Origin: JBDWFY01 sp965275915
GTDB taxonomy: Bacteria; Pseudomonadota; Alphaproteobacteria; Rhizobiales; Stappiaceae
DNA: 64,000 nt
Direction of reading: 5' to 3'
Assembly: GCA_965275915.1 (NCBI GenBank)
Contig: CBDHYI010000008.1
Span: 1,116,001 to 1,180,000, forward strand
In this document: one piece after another, positions 1 through 8,728 of the stretch
Layout of the letters: the number at the start of each line of letters is the position of its first letter
Numbering within the stretch: position 1 is the stretch's first letter
Notes under the pieces: model-generated
Seen by the model: only the letters and a program-made list of their open reading frames with translations
Told to the model about the DNA's origin: nothing
Databases searched by the model: none
Position numbers and translations under genes: made by a program

Positions 1-31
1 ATCTTTGGGTGCGGTGTAAACAGTCGCCCCC

Positions 32-2089
32 TCAGTACCTCACGCCAAAGCGCATCGCATCATAGATCGCAGCATGGATGTTGCGGCAGGAAACAGCGTC
101 GCCGATGCGATAAAGAGTGAAGGCGCTGCCGCTGTTCTTGACCGGGAAGATGTCGCCTTCATTTTTCAGCAGGGTGTCATAGTCAATCGCACCCAGATTC
201 CGGGATAGCGGTTTGAGTTCGTAATAAAGGTCATCGAGCGGAACGATGCCGCGATTGACGACGATCTGGTCGTAGACTTTTTGCTCCTGAACGCCGCCGT
301 AATCCGAGCCGATGGTTGCGGCCAGCCGGTTGCCGTTGCGATGGACCGAGTCAAGACGATAGGTGACTGTGAAGGTGGCGTCCATATGTTGCAGGGAGCG
401 TATATAGGGCACGAGGTTCATGCCCATCACCTCAGGCGAGAACGTGCGGTCCGCGGTCATGATTTCAACACGTGAACCGGCTTCCGCGACCACCTCAGCG
501 GCCTGAAGAGCAGCGTGGTCACCGGCTTCGTCATAGACGAGCACATGGCCGCCGGGTTTGACATCGCCGGAAATGATATCCCATGCGGAAACAACGAGGT
601 CGTCGCCGGTCTTCAGGCCATCGGTTTTCGGATAGCCACCGGTTGCGAGGATGATAATATCCGGATCTTGAGACAGGATTGTGCCGCTGTCGGCCCAGTT
701 GCTGAAGTGAAACCGGACGCCGAGCCGGGTGCATTCTTCAACCCGCCAGTCGATGATCCCGATCAGTTCGGACCGGCGCCTGGACCGGGCGAGAAGCCGC
801 ACCTGGCCGCCCGGGTCGGCCGCGGCTTCAAACACCGTGACCCGGTGGCCACGCTCTGCGGCAACGCGCGCCGCCTCAAGTCCGCCAGGTCCGGCCCCCA
901 CGATCACCACATTCTTTTCCGCGGCTGACCTTGATATAGTGTGCGGCAACTCGGTTTCGCGTCCTGTCGAGGCGTTATGAACGCAATGGGCCATGCCGCC
1001 TTGATAAATGCGGTCCAGGCAATAATTCGCGCCGACGCAGGGGCGGATCCGATGCTCGCGGCCCTCCATTACTTTTTTCACGATGTGGGGGTCTGCCATA
1101 TGGGCCCGCGTCATGCCCACCATATCGAGTTTGCCTGTCGCGATGGCATGCCGGGCGGTGGCGACATCGCCGATGCGGGCGGCATGGAACACCGGACAAC
1201 GGGTGGCGGCACGGACCTCGCCTGCAAAATCGAGATGCGGCGCGGATTTCATGCCATGGATCGGAATCACATCGGTCAGCGCCGGGTCCGTATCAATGTG
1301 GCCGCGAATGATATTAAGGAAGTCAACCAGCCCTGACCCTTTGAGCCGCCGGCAGATCTCCATCCCTTCCTCTCGGCTGATCCCGCCTTCAAGATCTTCA
1401 TCGGCAACGCATCGGATTCCGACGATAAAGTCTTGTCCGACCCGGTCACGGATCGCACGGAGAACCTCAAACGTGAAGCACAGCCGGTTGTCAAGATCAC
1501 CGCCGTAGGGCGCCTCAAGGTGGTTGAGGCTCGGTGACCAGAACTGGTCCATCAGATGGCCGTAGGCCTCCAGTTCGATGCCGTCCAGCCCGGCGTTCTT
1601 CATGCGCTCGGCGGCATCGGCATAGTCTCGAACGATGCGCGAAATGTCCCATTCCTCGATCTTTTTGGTAAAGCCGCGATGGGCGGTCTCCCGCACATAG
1701 GCCGGTGAGACGGATGGAAGCCAATCGCCCGCATCCCAGCGGGTGCGTCGTCCCAGATGAGTGAGCTGGATCATCACCGCCGCTCCGTGATCGTGGCAGG
1801 CATCGGCCAACTGTCTCATCCACGGCACGACCTCGTCTTTCCAGACAAGGATATTGTTAAATGCGGGCGGGGAATCCCGGCTGACGGCAGCGGACCCCGC
1901 TGTCATTGTCAACGCGACCCCGCCTTTGGCCCGTTCAACATGGTAAGCCCGGTAACGCTCCTTCGGCATGCCGTCTTCCGGATAGGCCGGCTCGTGGCTT
2001 GTCGTCATGACGCGATTGCGGAGCGTCAGGTGTTTCAATTGAAACGGTTGCAGCAGTGGATCATTCGACATGACAGAATTCAGAACCAT
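32..2089 (-). CDS. TMADH/DgcA-type NADH:flavin oxidoreductase (methylated-amine demethylase)
   Basis: The 685-residue protein has the two-part layout of trimethylamine and dimethylglycine dehydrogenases. An N-terminal old-yellow-enzyme TIM barrel (about residues 10-350) carries FMN. A short Cys-rich stretch follows, then a C-terminal dinucleotide-binding half beginning at VIVGAGPGGLEAARVAAERG (about residue 395). It probably removes N-methyl groups oxidatively from a small methylated amine or betaine such as dimethylglycine or N-methylproline. The expected 4Fe-4S motif is incomplete: CVGANYC then a later Cys gives three cysteines where TMADH has four. The start overlaps the stop of the upstream mttB-like gene, so the two are translationally coupled. 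A second ATG six codons in is also possible. The substrate is not determined by sequence. Confidence 0.85.
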   Translation of the reverse strand: MVLNSVMSNDPLLQPFQLKHLTLRNRVMTTSHEPAYPEDGMPKERYRAYHVERAKGGVALTMTAGSAAVSRDSPPAFNNILVWKDEVVPWMRQLADACHDHGAAVMIQLTHLGRRTRWDAGDWLPSVSPAYVRETAHRGFTKKIEEWDISRIVRDYADAAERMKNAGLDGIELEAYGHLMDQFWSPSLNHLEAPYGGDLDNRLCFTFEVLRAIRDRVGQDFIVGIRCVADEDLEGGISREEGMEICRRLKGSGLVDFLNIIRGHIDTDPALTDVIPIHGMKSAPHLDFAGEVRAATRCPVFHAARIGDVATARHAIATGKLDMVGMTRAHMADPHIVKKVMEGREHRIRPCVGANYCLDRIYQGGMAHCVHNASTGRETELPHTISRSAAEKNVVIVGAGPGGLEAARVAAERGHRVTVFEAAADPGGQVRLLARSRRRSELIGIIDWRVEECTRLGVRFHFSNWADSGTILSQDPDIIILATGGYPKTDGLKTGDDLVVSAWDIISGDVKPGGHVLVYDEAGDHAALQAAEVVAEAGSRVEIMTADRTFSPEVMGMNLVPYIRSLQHMDATFTVTYRLDSVHRNGNRLAATIGSDYGGVQEQKVYDQIVVNRGIVPLDDLYYELKPLSRNLGAIDYDTLLKNEGDIFPVKNSGSAFTLYRIGDAVSCRNIHAAIYDAMRFGVRY

Positions 2090-3654
2090 TTGTCTTCCAT
2101 GGCGGCTTTCTTTTCAGCCACGAAATCCCGCAAGGCCTCGCGGACGCCCTCCTCAAGCGGAGGGGCTTCGAAACCGGCGAGGGTTTCCTTCCAGGCTGCG
2201 TTGGCGCGGGTTGCAGCATCGATTGAACCGGCGGTTTCCCATTTTTCGAACGGATCGTTGTCTGCGAGTGCGGAATCGAAAAAGGCCGTCTCGTAATTCT
2301 TCATCGTGTGCGCACAGCCGAAGAAATGGTTGCCCGGCCCCACTTCCTTGAACGCATCAAGCGCCAGCGTGTTTTCATCGACCGCGATGCCATCCAGATA
2401 TGTATGCAGCGCGCCGCAGAAATCGGCGTCGATCATGAATTTTTCATAGGACATAGACAGCAGCCCGTCGAGAAATCCGGCCGAGTGTAAAATGAAATTG
2501 GCGCCGCAATGGATGGCGGCGAGCATCGACATGGTGCTTTCGTTCATCGCATGGGCATCCGGCAGTTTGGACGTCGTAAAACTGCCCGAACAGCGCAGCG
2601 GCAGATTGAGCCGGCGGGCCAGTTGCCCGACGATCAGCGAGCCCGCAGCGGGTTCGGGTGTACCGAAGGTGGGCGAACCCGATCTGAGGCTCATGGAAGA
2701 AAGAAAATTGCCGTAGACTACCGGCGCGCCGGGTCGCACAAGCTGAGCCAGCGCACAGCCGGCCATCGTTTCGGCATGTGCTTGCGCAATTGCGCCGGCC
2801 GTTGTCACCGGTCCCATGGCGCCGCCCAGAATAAAGGGCGTGATCACGGTGCCCTGATTCGCCCGGGCATAGGCGCGCAGGCACGCCGTCATGGTGCCGT
2901 CCCAGACGAGCGGTGAATTCACGTTGAGATTGCCCATGATAACGCAATTTTTGTCGACAAAATCCCGGCCGAAGAGAAGGCGCGCCATGTCGATGGAATC
3001 TTCGGCCCGTTCTTCTGCCGTGACCGATCCCAGGAAGGGTCGGTCGCACAGGGTCATGTGGGCATAGACCATATCCAGGTGGCGTTTGTTGACCGGGATA
3101 TCGACCGGCTCGCAAATCGTGCCGCCGGAATGATGCAGCCAGGGTGAGGCTTGCGCCAGTTTGATGAAGTTCTCAAAATCCGTGATTGTGCCGTAGCGGC
3201 GGCCTTCATCAAGATCCATGACAAACGGGCTGCCGTAAGCGGGCGAAAAGACGACACTTTTGCCACCGATTTCAACAGTGTTTGCAGGATTCCTCGCATG
3301 CTGCATAAAGCTTACGGGCGCGGCTTTCAGGATTTCCTGGACCATGCCCTTTGGAAATCTGACGGAAACGCCGTCGACGTCCGCTCCGGCCTTGCGCCAC
3401 AAGTCAAGCGCGGTCGGATCATCGCGAAATTCGATGCCGATTTCCGCCAGGATGCGGTCTGCCGTCTCTTCGATGCGCATCAGATTCTCTTCGGACAGGA
3501 TCTCATAAGGCGGGATGGCGCGGATGATATACGGTTTGCCGACGGCCGATTGTGTCGTGTCCTGCCGCGCCGCCCTGCGCTGAGCGCGTCCGCCTCTTGA
3601 GCGCCTTGTGTTTCGCGCTTTGTCGTCTGACTGTCTTTCGAGCATCTTCGGCAT
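2080..3654 (-). CDS. MttB/MtgB-family methyltransferase (non-pyrrolysine)
   Basis: This is a 524-residue trimethylamine methyltransferase (MttB, COG5598) family protein. Family members with pyrrolysine show an in-frame amber codon in mid-gene. This one reads through without a stop, so it belongs to the non-Pyl branch that demethylates quaternary amines such as glycine betaine or related betaines and passes the methyl group to a corrinoid protein or another acceptor. I chose the ATG at 3654 because GGGAGGTGATC lies directly in front of it; a longer frame to 3678 has no such site. The basic N-terminus (RRSRGGRAQRRAARQ) is typical of alphaproteobacterial members. It is cotranscribed with the downstream TMADH-like gene. 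No corrinoid protein gene is visible in the window. Confidence 0.85.
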   Translation of the reverse strand: MPKMLERQSDDKARNTRRSRGGRAQRRAARQDTTQSAVGKPYIIRAIPPYEILSEENLMRIEETADRILAEIGIEFRDDPTALDLWRKAGADVDGVSVRFPKGMVQEILKAAPVSFMQHARNPANTVEIGGKSVVFSPAYGSPFVMDLDEGRRYGTITDFENFIKLAQASPWLHHSGGTICEPVDIPVNKRHLDMVYAHMTLCDRPFLGSVTAEERAEDSIDMARLLFGRDFVDKNCVIMGNLNVNSPLVWDGTMTACLRAYARANQGTVITPFILGGAMGPVTTAGAIAQAHAETMAGCALAQLVRPGAPVVYGNFLSSMSLRSGSPTFGTPEPAAGSLIVGQLARRLNLPLRCSGSFTTSKLPDAHAMNESTMSMLAAIHCGANFILHSAGFLDGLLSMSYEKFMIDADFCGALHTYLDGIAVDENTLALDAFKEVGPGNHFFGCAHTMKNYETAFFDSALADNDPFEKWETAGSIDAATRANAAWKETLAGFEAPPLEEGVREALRDFVAEKKAAMEDKWF

Positions 3655-3720
3655 GATCACCTCCCGTTCTCCGGCCATATACAGAGTACGGGGAATCGGG
3701 ATGCGTGTGACGCTTGAAAA

Positions 3721-3738
3721 TTATGATGCCTTGCATAA
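3721..3738. promoter_or_regulatory. LysR-type box between mttB-like gene and lysR
   Basis: TTATG and CATAA form a dyad separated by 8 bases in the short divergent intergenic region, which also fits the T-N11-A pattern bound by LysR regulators. It ends only 9 bases before the lysR start codon, so autoregulation is likely. The site is inferred from symmetry and position only. Confidence 0.45.
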
Positions 3739-3747
3739 ACTGAACTT

Positions 3748-4665
3748 ATGGAAAGCCTGCGCCGTCTCCTGCCTTCGTTTCGTGGTCTGGTGGCATTTGA
3801 AGCCGCCGGACGGCTCAGCTCGTTCACGAAAGCAGGTGTTGAGCTTGGCATGTCGCAGGCCGCCGTCTCCTACGCGGTGAAGGCCCTGGAAGACGACATC
3901 GGCCGCCTGCTGTTTGAACGCACCCACCGCAGGGTGGAACTGACGGATGCCGGACGGCGTCTCCACAAAGATGTTTCAGCCGGTCTGGCCAAAATGGCGG
4001 AAGGACTGGACGAAGTCAGAGTCAAACCGGGGGAGACTGTCGTCACCCTTTCCACTTCGGCGTCCTTTGCGACGCTTTGGATGGCTCCAAGGCTTCAAGC
4101 AATGCGCCTCAGGTTTCCCGATATTGAACTCAGTCTGCACACCTCTGACCGGGACATCGATATTGTTGCGGAGAATATTCCGCTCGGTATCCGGCGTGGA
4201 CGGCCCGAAGACTGGCCGGCCTACGACTGCCGTCATCTTGCATGGGAAGAAATTGTTGCGGTGGCATCGCCGGACTATCTGAACGCGCACTCCATACCTG
4301 AGACACCGTGGGACTTGACCGGTCACCATCTCGCCCATTTGGACGAGCCGCATCGAGGCGCCGTCAGTTGGCAGGACTGGCTCCGTTCCACCGGTGTTGC
4401 GTCGGCCGGTCAACTGCGCGGCCCTCGAGCCAATGAATATGTCGCGGTCCTGCAAATGGCGCTCGACGGCGATGCTATCGCGCTCGGCTGGCGCTGTCTG
4501 ATTGACGTTTATCTGAAAAACGGCCGTCTTGTGGAGGTAACTGATCATTACCTCAAAACCGGTGAAGGGTTTTATGTGGTGTGGCCGAAGTCCCGGCAGC
4601 TTTCAAACGCGGACGTGCGGGTAAGGGACTGGATCATCGAGATGCATCGATTTGAGGTCGCGTAG
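3748..4665 (+). CDS. LysR-family regulator (GcvA-like)
   Basis: The 305-residue protein has an N-terminal winged helix-turn-helix (residues 8-67, including SQAAVSYAVKALEDDIG) and a C-terminal periplasmic-binding-like effector domain. The N-terminal pattern (LPSFRGLVAFEAAGRLSSFT) is that of the GcvA branch. It is divergent from the mttB-like/flavoprotein operon with less than 100 bases between them, so it most likely controls that operon in response to a methylated amine or its product. The start lies close to the probable promoter and there is no strong ribosome binding site. Confidence 0.88.
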   Translation: MESLRRLLPSFRGLVAFEAAGRLSSFTKAGVELGMSQAAVSYAVKALEDDIGRLLFERTHRRVELTDAGRRLHKDVSAGLAKMAEGLDEVRVKPGETVVTLSTSASFATLWMAPRLQAMRLRFPDIELSLHTSDRDIDIVAENIPLGIRRGRPEDWPAYDCRHLAWEEIVAVASPDYLNAHSIPETPWDLTGHHLAHLDEPHRGAVSWQDWLRSTGVASAGQLRGPRANEYVAVLQMALDGDAIALGWRCLIDVYLKNGRLVEVTDHYLKTGEGFYVVWPKSRQLSNADVRVRDWIIEMHRFEVA

Positions 4666-4672
4666 TCGCCGC

Positions 4673-5821
4673 TCAAGGTCGTCTCACAACCTTTGCCAGC
4701 ACAAAAATCATCAGCGCCAGCAGCGTCAGGATGGCAAAGGCCGCTCTGATCGATGTTGCTTCGGCGACAAGCCCGATCAGGGGCGGGCCAAGCAGGATAC
4801 CGCCATAGCCGAGCGTGGACACGCTGGCGATGGCCTGCCCAGGCGGGACATCGGGATCGTTGGCGGCGCGGCTGAAAGCGAGCGGAACCACAAGCGCATA
4901 GCCGAGCCCCATCAGCGCGAAGCCGAACAGCATCAACGGAAAGGTGGCAAAGGCAACCGCTGTGGCTGAGCCCGCTGCCGCTGTCAGTCCGGCGAACCGT
5001 GCCGCGTTAATGGGCCCGATCCTCTGCACCACACGGTCTCCCAGGAGGCGCATCAGCACCATTGCGACTGAAAAGACCGCATAACCCAGTGCGGCTTCCG
5101 CTTCCTGGGCAGCGGCAGCGGAGACAAGGAACAGCGCGCTCCAGTCCGCCATGCCCCCTTCACCGAGCGAGGAGCAGAAGGCAAAGAAACCGACTGCCAG
5201 CAACGGGCCTTTCGGAAAGGAGAATACCGGGTCGGAGCCGTTCCGGGGCACTTTTTTCGAGACCCAGCCGATCCATCCGAACGGCAGTGTCAGAGCGGCA
5301 ACGGCAGAACCGGCGAGAAAGAAATGGTCGGTTACGGGCAGGCCCGCGGATGCCGCTGCGAAGCCGGATGCCGCACCCAGGCCGGCGCCCAGGCTGAACA
5401 TTGCGTGGAAGGATGACATCTGAGGTTTTCCCGCAGCCTTTTCCACCTCTCCGGCCCAGGCGTTCATGGAGACATCCATGCTGCCGTGAAATGCTCCGAA
5501 CAAGAAGAGGGAGACGGCCAATGTCTCTACGCTTGGGGACACGGCAATCAGGACAAGGGCGATGCAGTAGGCGATTGCGACCGGCAACGTCACCGTGGCG
5601 CAGCCCAATGCATCGGACGCTTTTCCCGCCAAAGGGAACGAGAGAATCGCGCCTGCGGCCATCAGCAGCAGCAGCGCGCCCAGCGAGCCGGGGGACAGTT
5701 CATGGGTTTGAACCACCGCTGGAATACGCGATGCCCAGATGCCGAACAGCGCGCCGTTGAGGACAAACATGGCGGCAACCGCCCGCCAGGGTGTGCGTAA
5801 CCGGTATATAGCCGACTTCAA
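4673..5821 (-). CDS. MFS transporter
   Basis: A 382-residue, very hydrophobic protein with about 12 predicted membrane segments and the layout of the YbjJ/FucP-like branch of the major facilitator superfamily. The start is probably the TTG at 5821, with GGAGG nine bases upstream; no ATG near the N-terminus fits better. It lies 63 bases downstream of the LuxR-type regulator on the same strand and converges with the lysR gene, with 7 bases between their ends. The substrate cannot be read from the sequence; drug or metabolite efflux is a generic possibility. Confidence 0.8.
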   Translation of the reverse strand: MKSAIYRLRTPWRAVAAMFVLNGALFGIWASRIPAVVQTHELSPGSLGALLLLMAAGAILSFPLAGKASDALGCATVTLPVAIAYCIALVLIAVSPSVETLAVSLFLFGAFHGSMDVSMNAWAGEVEKAAGKPQMSSFHAMFSLGAGLGAASGFAAASAGLPVTDHFFLAGSAVAALTLPFGWIGWVSKKVPRNGSDPVFSFPKGPLLAVGFFAFCSSLGEGGMADWSALFLVSAAAAQEAEAALGYAVFSVAMVLMRLLGDRVVQRIGPINAARFAGLTAAAGSATAVAFATFPLMLFGFALMGLGYALVVPLAFSRAANDPDVPPGQAIASVSTLGYGGILLGPPLIGLVAEATSIRAAFAILTLLALMIFVLAKVVRRP

Positions 5822-5884
5822 GTCCAGTAGCCTCCCTGAAAGCCGAATAATCCCATTTTTGAAACCTGTTGCGGAAAGAATGGA

Positions 5885-6925
5885 TTAGGATGAGGGGGGC
5901 TCCATTTGAAAAACCGCCTGCACCAGGGCATGCCGGCTGCGGGCACCGGTTTTGTCATAGATGCGCTGCAGGTGAGTGCGGACGGTGTTGGCGCTGATGC
6001 CAAGGTCATGCGCGCTGGCGGCCACGTCATTCCCGTCAAGGATCAGGCGAACGATCGACGTCTGTGTGGATGACAGGCCGTAAACCTGCCGCGCCCAGGC
6101 AACGCGTTGTTCGACTATGCTGCTGTCATTGAAGGAAATCAGGATCTTGTCGTCTTTGCAGGTGACCCAGCAATATCTGGGAATGCCGTAATCGTCTTCG
6201 GCAAGAGCGACCGGCAGCACGCTTTGATCCCTGGGGATGAAACATATGCGCTGCCTGTTCGCGCGGCTGACTTGCAGAACGGCGCTGTGCAGGCTTTCGC
6301 CATGCCGTTTTTCCCTGGCCTTCAGTTTACCGTTGTCGATATAAAGTTCAGGTAAGTCGCTAATCAGCGATTTGGCTTCTGAATTGAGCCACAGGACACG
6401 CATGTCATCGTCGATTTCAATCAGGGGATGGTGGACATGGTCGATGCTCCGCTGCATGACCGCCATACATGCAATCTTCCACTGACCGTCGATCTTATGC
6501 AAAATTCTCAGTTCGTGCTGAATGCCCGCCAGATCAAATGCATCGCCTGTGTCCACACCGACCTGGTCAAAGGTTACCCAGGCCATGTCGGACCCGATGT
6601 TTACGGTAACGTTCTCTCTGCGCATGTGTTCAAAAGACGTGTTGGGCTCCGGAAAGCGACTAAACCGGCCCTTCATGGCCGTGCTGTACTGCTCCCAACC
6701 TTTCTGAACGCGCATGCCGTCCGCGACGGAAGCCTGAAACATGCGCGCGTCCGATGATTTTACCCAGCATTCGGCCCATGCTTCATAGTCTTTCCTTAGA
6801 AAGGCGGCAGTCTCCCTCTCCAGGACATTTATGATTTGGGTTGTGTCGTCTTCACGGGGGTCTGCCAAAGGCAACTCTCCAGAAAGGGCATCTGATTGTG
6901 TGCCGATATCGAAGCTGGGGGGCAT
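5885..6925 (-). CDS. LuxR-type regulator with NTF2/SnoaL-like N-terminal domain
   Basis: The protein has 346 residues. Residues 25-150 look like a SnoaL/NTF2-like fold of the ketosteroid-isomerase type (EAWAECWVKSSDAR, later DLAGIQHELRILHKIDGQWK). A middle PAS-like stretch follows (about 160-265). The C-terminal 60 residues are a clear GerE/LuxR helix-turn-helix, with LSSTQTSIVRLILDGNDVA followed by DLGISANTVRTHLQRIYDK. An enzyme-like small-molecule pocket fused to a LuxR DNA-binding domain suggests a ligand-sensing one-component regulator. No phosphoreceiver is present. It is immediately upstream of, and codirectional with, the MFS gene, which it probably controls. Confidence 0.8.
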   Translation of the reverse strand: MPPSFDIGTQSDALSGELPLADPREDDTTQIINVLERETAAFLRKDYEAWAECWVKSSDARMFQASVADGMRVQKGWEQYSTAMKGRFSRFPEPNTSFEHMRRENVTVNIGSDMAWVTFDQVGVDTGDAFDLAGIQHELRILHKIDGQWKIACMAVMQRSIDHVHHPLIEIDDDMRVLWLNSEAKSLISDLPELYIDNGKLKAREKRHGESLHSAVLQVSRANRQRICFIPRDQSVLPVALAEDDYGIPRYCWVTCKDDKILISFNDSSIVEQRVAWARQVYGLSSTQTSIVRLILDGNDVAASAHDLGISANTVRTHLQRIYDKTGARSRHALVQAVFQMEPPSS

Positions 6926-7669
6926 GAGGGTCCTACCGTTTTGGGGGCGCCGAAGAATATCGGGAACCTGCGCGATCCAATGTTTCTGAGCACGTGCGAG
7001 AGTGCGATGATCCGCGATAGAACACGCAAACTGTTCGCCGTTTCATCATAATATCTGTCTTCGCAACATGGCTCGCCCGACAATTTTTTTGAAGGTCCGC
7101 TGCAAAGCTGGCCAAGCAGGGCCGCTGAATAGTGATCCATTCCCGGTCTCCGTCTTACCGTGGGATTGTTTCTGTTCACGGTGCGGAGAAGTTACTGCAG
7201 GCGGCGCAATTCGCCTGTCATGCGCGCGTATGACACTTTGAACTTTTTTCAGTTGGTCCGCCATTTTAAGTCAATTTGCGGGCCACATCCTGGCCCGGCC
7301 GGACTGCGGCCTCTATGCTCAAACCAATCCCGAGAAGGTCAACATCGCTTTCGGGGCGGCCATCATCTTCAAACGCCTCCTCGGCAATAGCACGTGCTGA
7401 AACCGTGCCGTTGCGGACCTTACCCGTCAGATCGATAATTGAGGGCGCCTTTGACATCGGATTATGCCCGCTTCGGTAACGATTGGAAAAACGGAATTAC
7501 GGACGACTTTACGTCCGTAAATGGAAAGAGTTTACACCGACAGATTTTTGAATGGCCATGCGTGCATATACAGTTTCGATTATGTGAGGAACAAATGGTT
7601 CAACGACATGGTTTCTTAATGCTGCTCCGGTATCGGGGCTTACGAAACCGGAAAGCAGCGGGATAGTCA
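6926..7669. other. Gene-poor stretch with a possible decayed amidase-like start
   Basis: There is no confident gene in these 744 bases. A minus-strand frame at 7266-7457 (63 codons) begins like an amidase-signature protein (MSKAPSIIDLTGKVRNGTVS, then ARAIAEEAF) but ends before any catalytic Ser/Lys motif, so it may be a remnant. The region 7497-7520 holds a dyad (listed separately). The remainder shows nothing recognisable on either strand. Confidence 0.4.
7497..7520. promoter_or_regulatory. 9-bp perfect dyad upstream of the ABC ATPase
   Basis: TTACGGACG and CGTCCGTAA are perfect inverted arms separated by 6 bases. The element lies about 150 bases before the ATP-binding protein gene and could be an operator or a transcript hairpin. 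It has no T-tract, so it is not a standard intrinsic terminator. Confidence 0.4.
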
Positions 7670-8719
7670 ATGTCGATCGACCTCGAGGGCGTCAGCAAGA
7701 GATTTGATGTGCACAAGGCCGTCGACAATGTGTCGCTGTCCGTGCACGCGGGTGAATTCTTCGTGTTTCTCGGGCCGTCCGGATGCGGCAAGACAACATT
7801 GTTGCGGCTCATTTCCGGCCTTGAGCAACCCGATACCGGGACAATAGCGATCGATGGTACACAGGTTTCCGGTTCCGACCGTCATGTGCCTCCCGAGGAT
7901 CGCGGCATCGGCATGGTGTTTCAGTCCTATGCGCTCTGGCCCCATATGACCGTCGAAAAAAACGTTGCCTTTCCGGCAGAGACGCGGCTTAAGGGGGCAG
8001 CCTTGGAAGCGCATGTGAAAGCGTGCCTTCAAACCGTCAATCTGGTTGAATTTGCCCAAAGAAAACCGGCGGAATTGTCCGGTGGCCAGCGACAGCGGGT
8101 CGCCCTGGCGAGATGTCTTGCACAGGAAGCAAAAACCATATTGATGGACGAGCCGCTCGCAAATCTCGACCCGCATCTGCGCGGGACGATGGAGGAAGAG
8201 CTGAAGCAGTTTCAGCAAAAGTCAGGTGCGACGGTCCTGTATATTACTCACGATCAGCGCGAAGCGATGGCGCTCGCGGACCGGATCGCCGTAATGTCGG
8301 AGGGGCGGCTGCTGCAGGTGGCAGCGCCGGACGACCTTTACAGCCGTCCTGCCTCCGAGATGGTGGCCTCCTTTGTCGGGCGCTCGACCATTGTGCCGGG
8401 AACGCTTGGCAACAGTGAAGCGGCTGCACGACGGGTTCAGGTGACTGAAGCGATAAATTGTGAGGCCCTGGGTCCGAAGGGGCTGGCGGCGGGAGAGGTG
8501 CGGCTTGTGATCAGGCCGGAGAATGTCATCATGTCCGATGGGCCCGGTTCGTTTTCAGGCCTTGTCACAAACGCAATCTATCGTGGGGATCACTGGGAAT
8601 GCAAAGTGGCGGTCGACGGATTGGACGAACCGCTGCTGGTTCGTGCCCAAAGGAAGGTGGTGACGGGTGACGCCGTCCCCATGCGGATAGAAAATGCATG
8701 GGTCTTACCCCCTTCCTGA
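7670..8719 (+). CDS. ABC transporter ATP-binding protein (FbpC/PotA type)
   Basis: This 349-residue nucleotide-binding subunit has Walker A GPSGCGKTTLL (about residue 37), signature LSGGQRQRVALAR, Walker B ILMDEPLANLD and a switch His in YITHDQREAMALADR. A C-terminal TOBE-like regulatory domain follows (about 250-349), as in iron, polyamine and aminoethylphosphonate importers. It is convergent with the fused permease and binding-protein genes to its right (9 bases between ends). It is almost certainly their ATPase although transcribed from the opposite strand. The ribosome binding site is weak. Confidence 0.88.
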   Translation: MSIDLEGVSKRFDVHKAVDNVSLSVHAGEFFVFLGPSGCGKTTLLRLISGLEQPDTGTIAIDGTQVSGSDRHVPPEDRGIGMVFQSYALWPHMTVEKNVAFPAETRLKGAALEAHVKACLQTVNLVEFAQRKPAELSGGQRQRVALARCLAQEAKTILMDEPLANLDPHLRGTMEEELKQFQQKSGATVLYITHDQREAMALADRIAVMSEGRLLQVAAPDDLYSRPASEMVASFVGRSTIVPGTLGNSEAAARRVQVTEAINCEALGPKGLAAGEVRLVIRPENVIMSDGPGSFSGLVTNAIYRGDHWECKVAVDGLDEPLLVRAQRKVVTGDAVPMRIENAWVLPPS

Positions 8720-8728
8720 AGTGCCGCA

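Noticed and set aside
2080..3654. Possible pyrrolysine-containing MttB
   Set aside because: The frame has no internal amber codon, so it is the non-pyrrolysine branch of the family.
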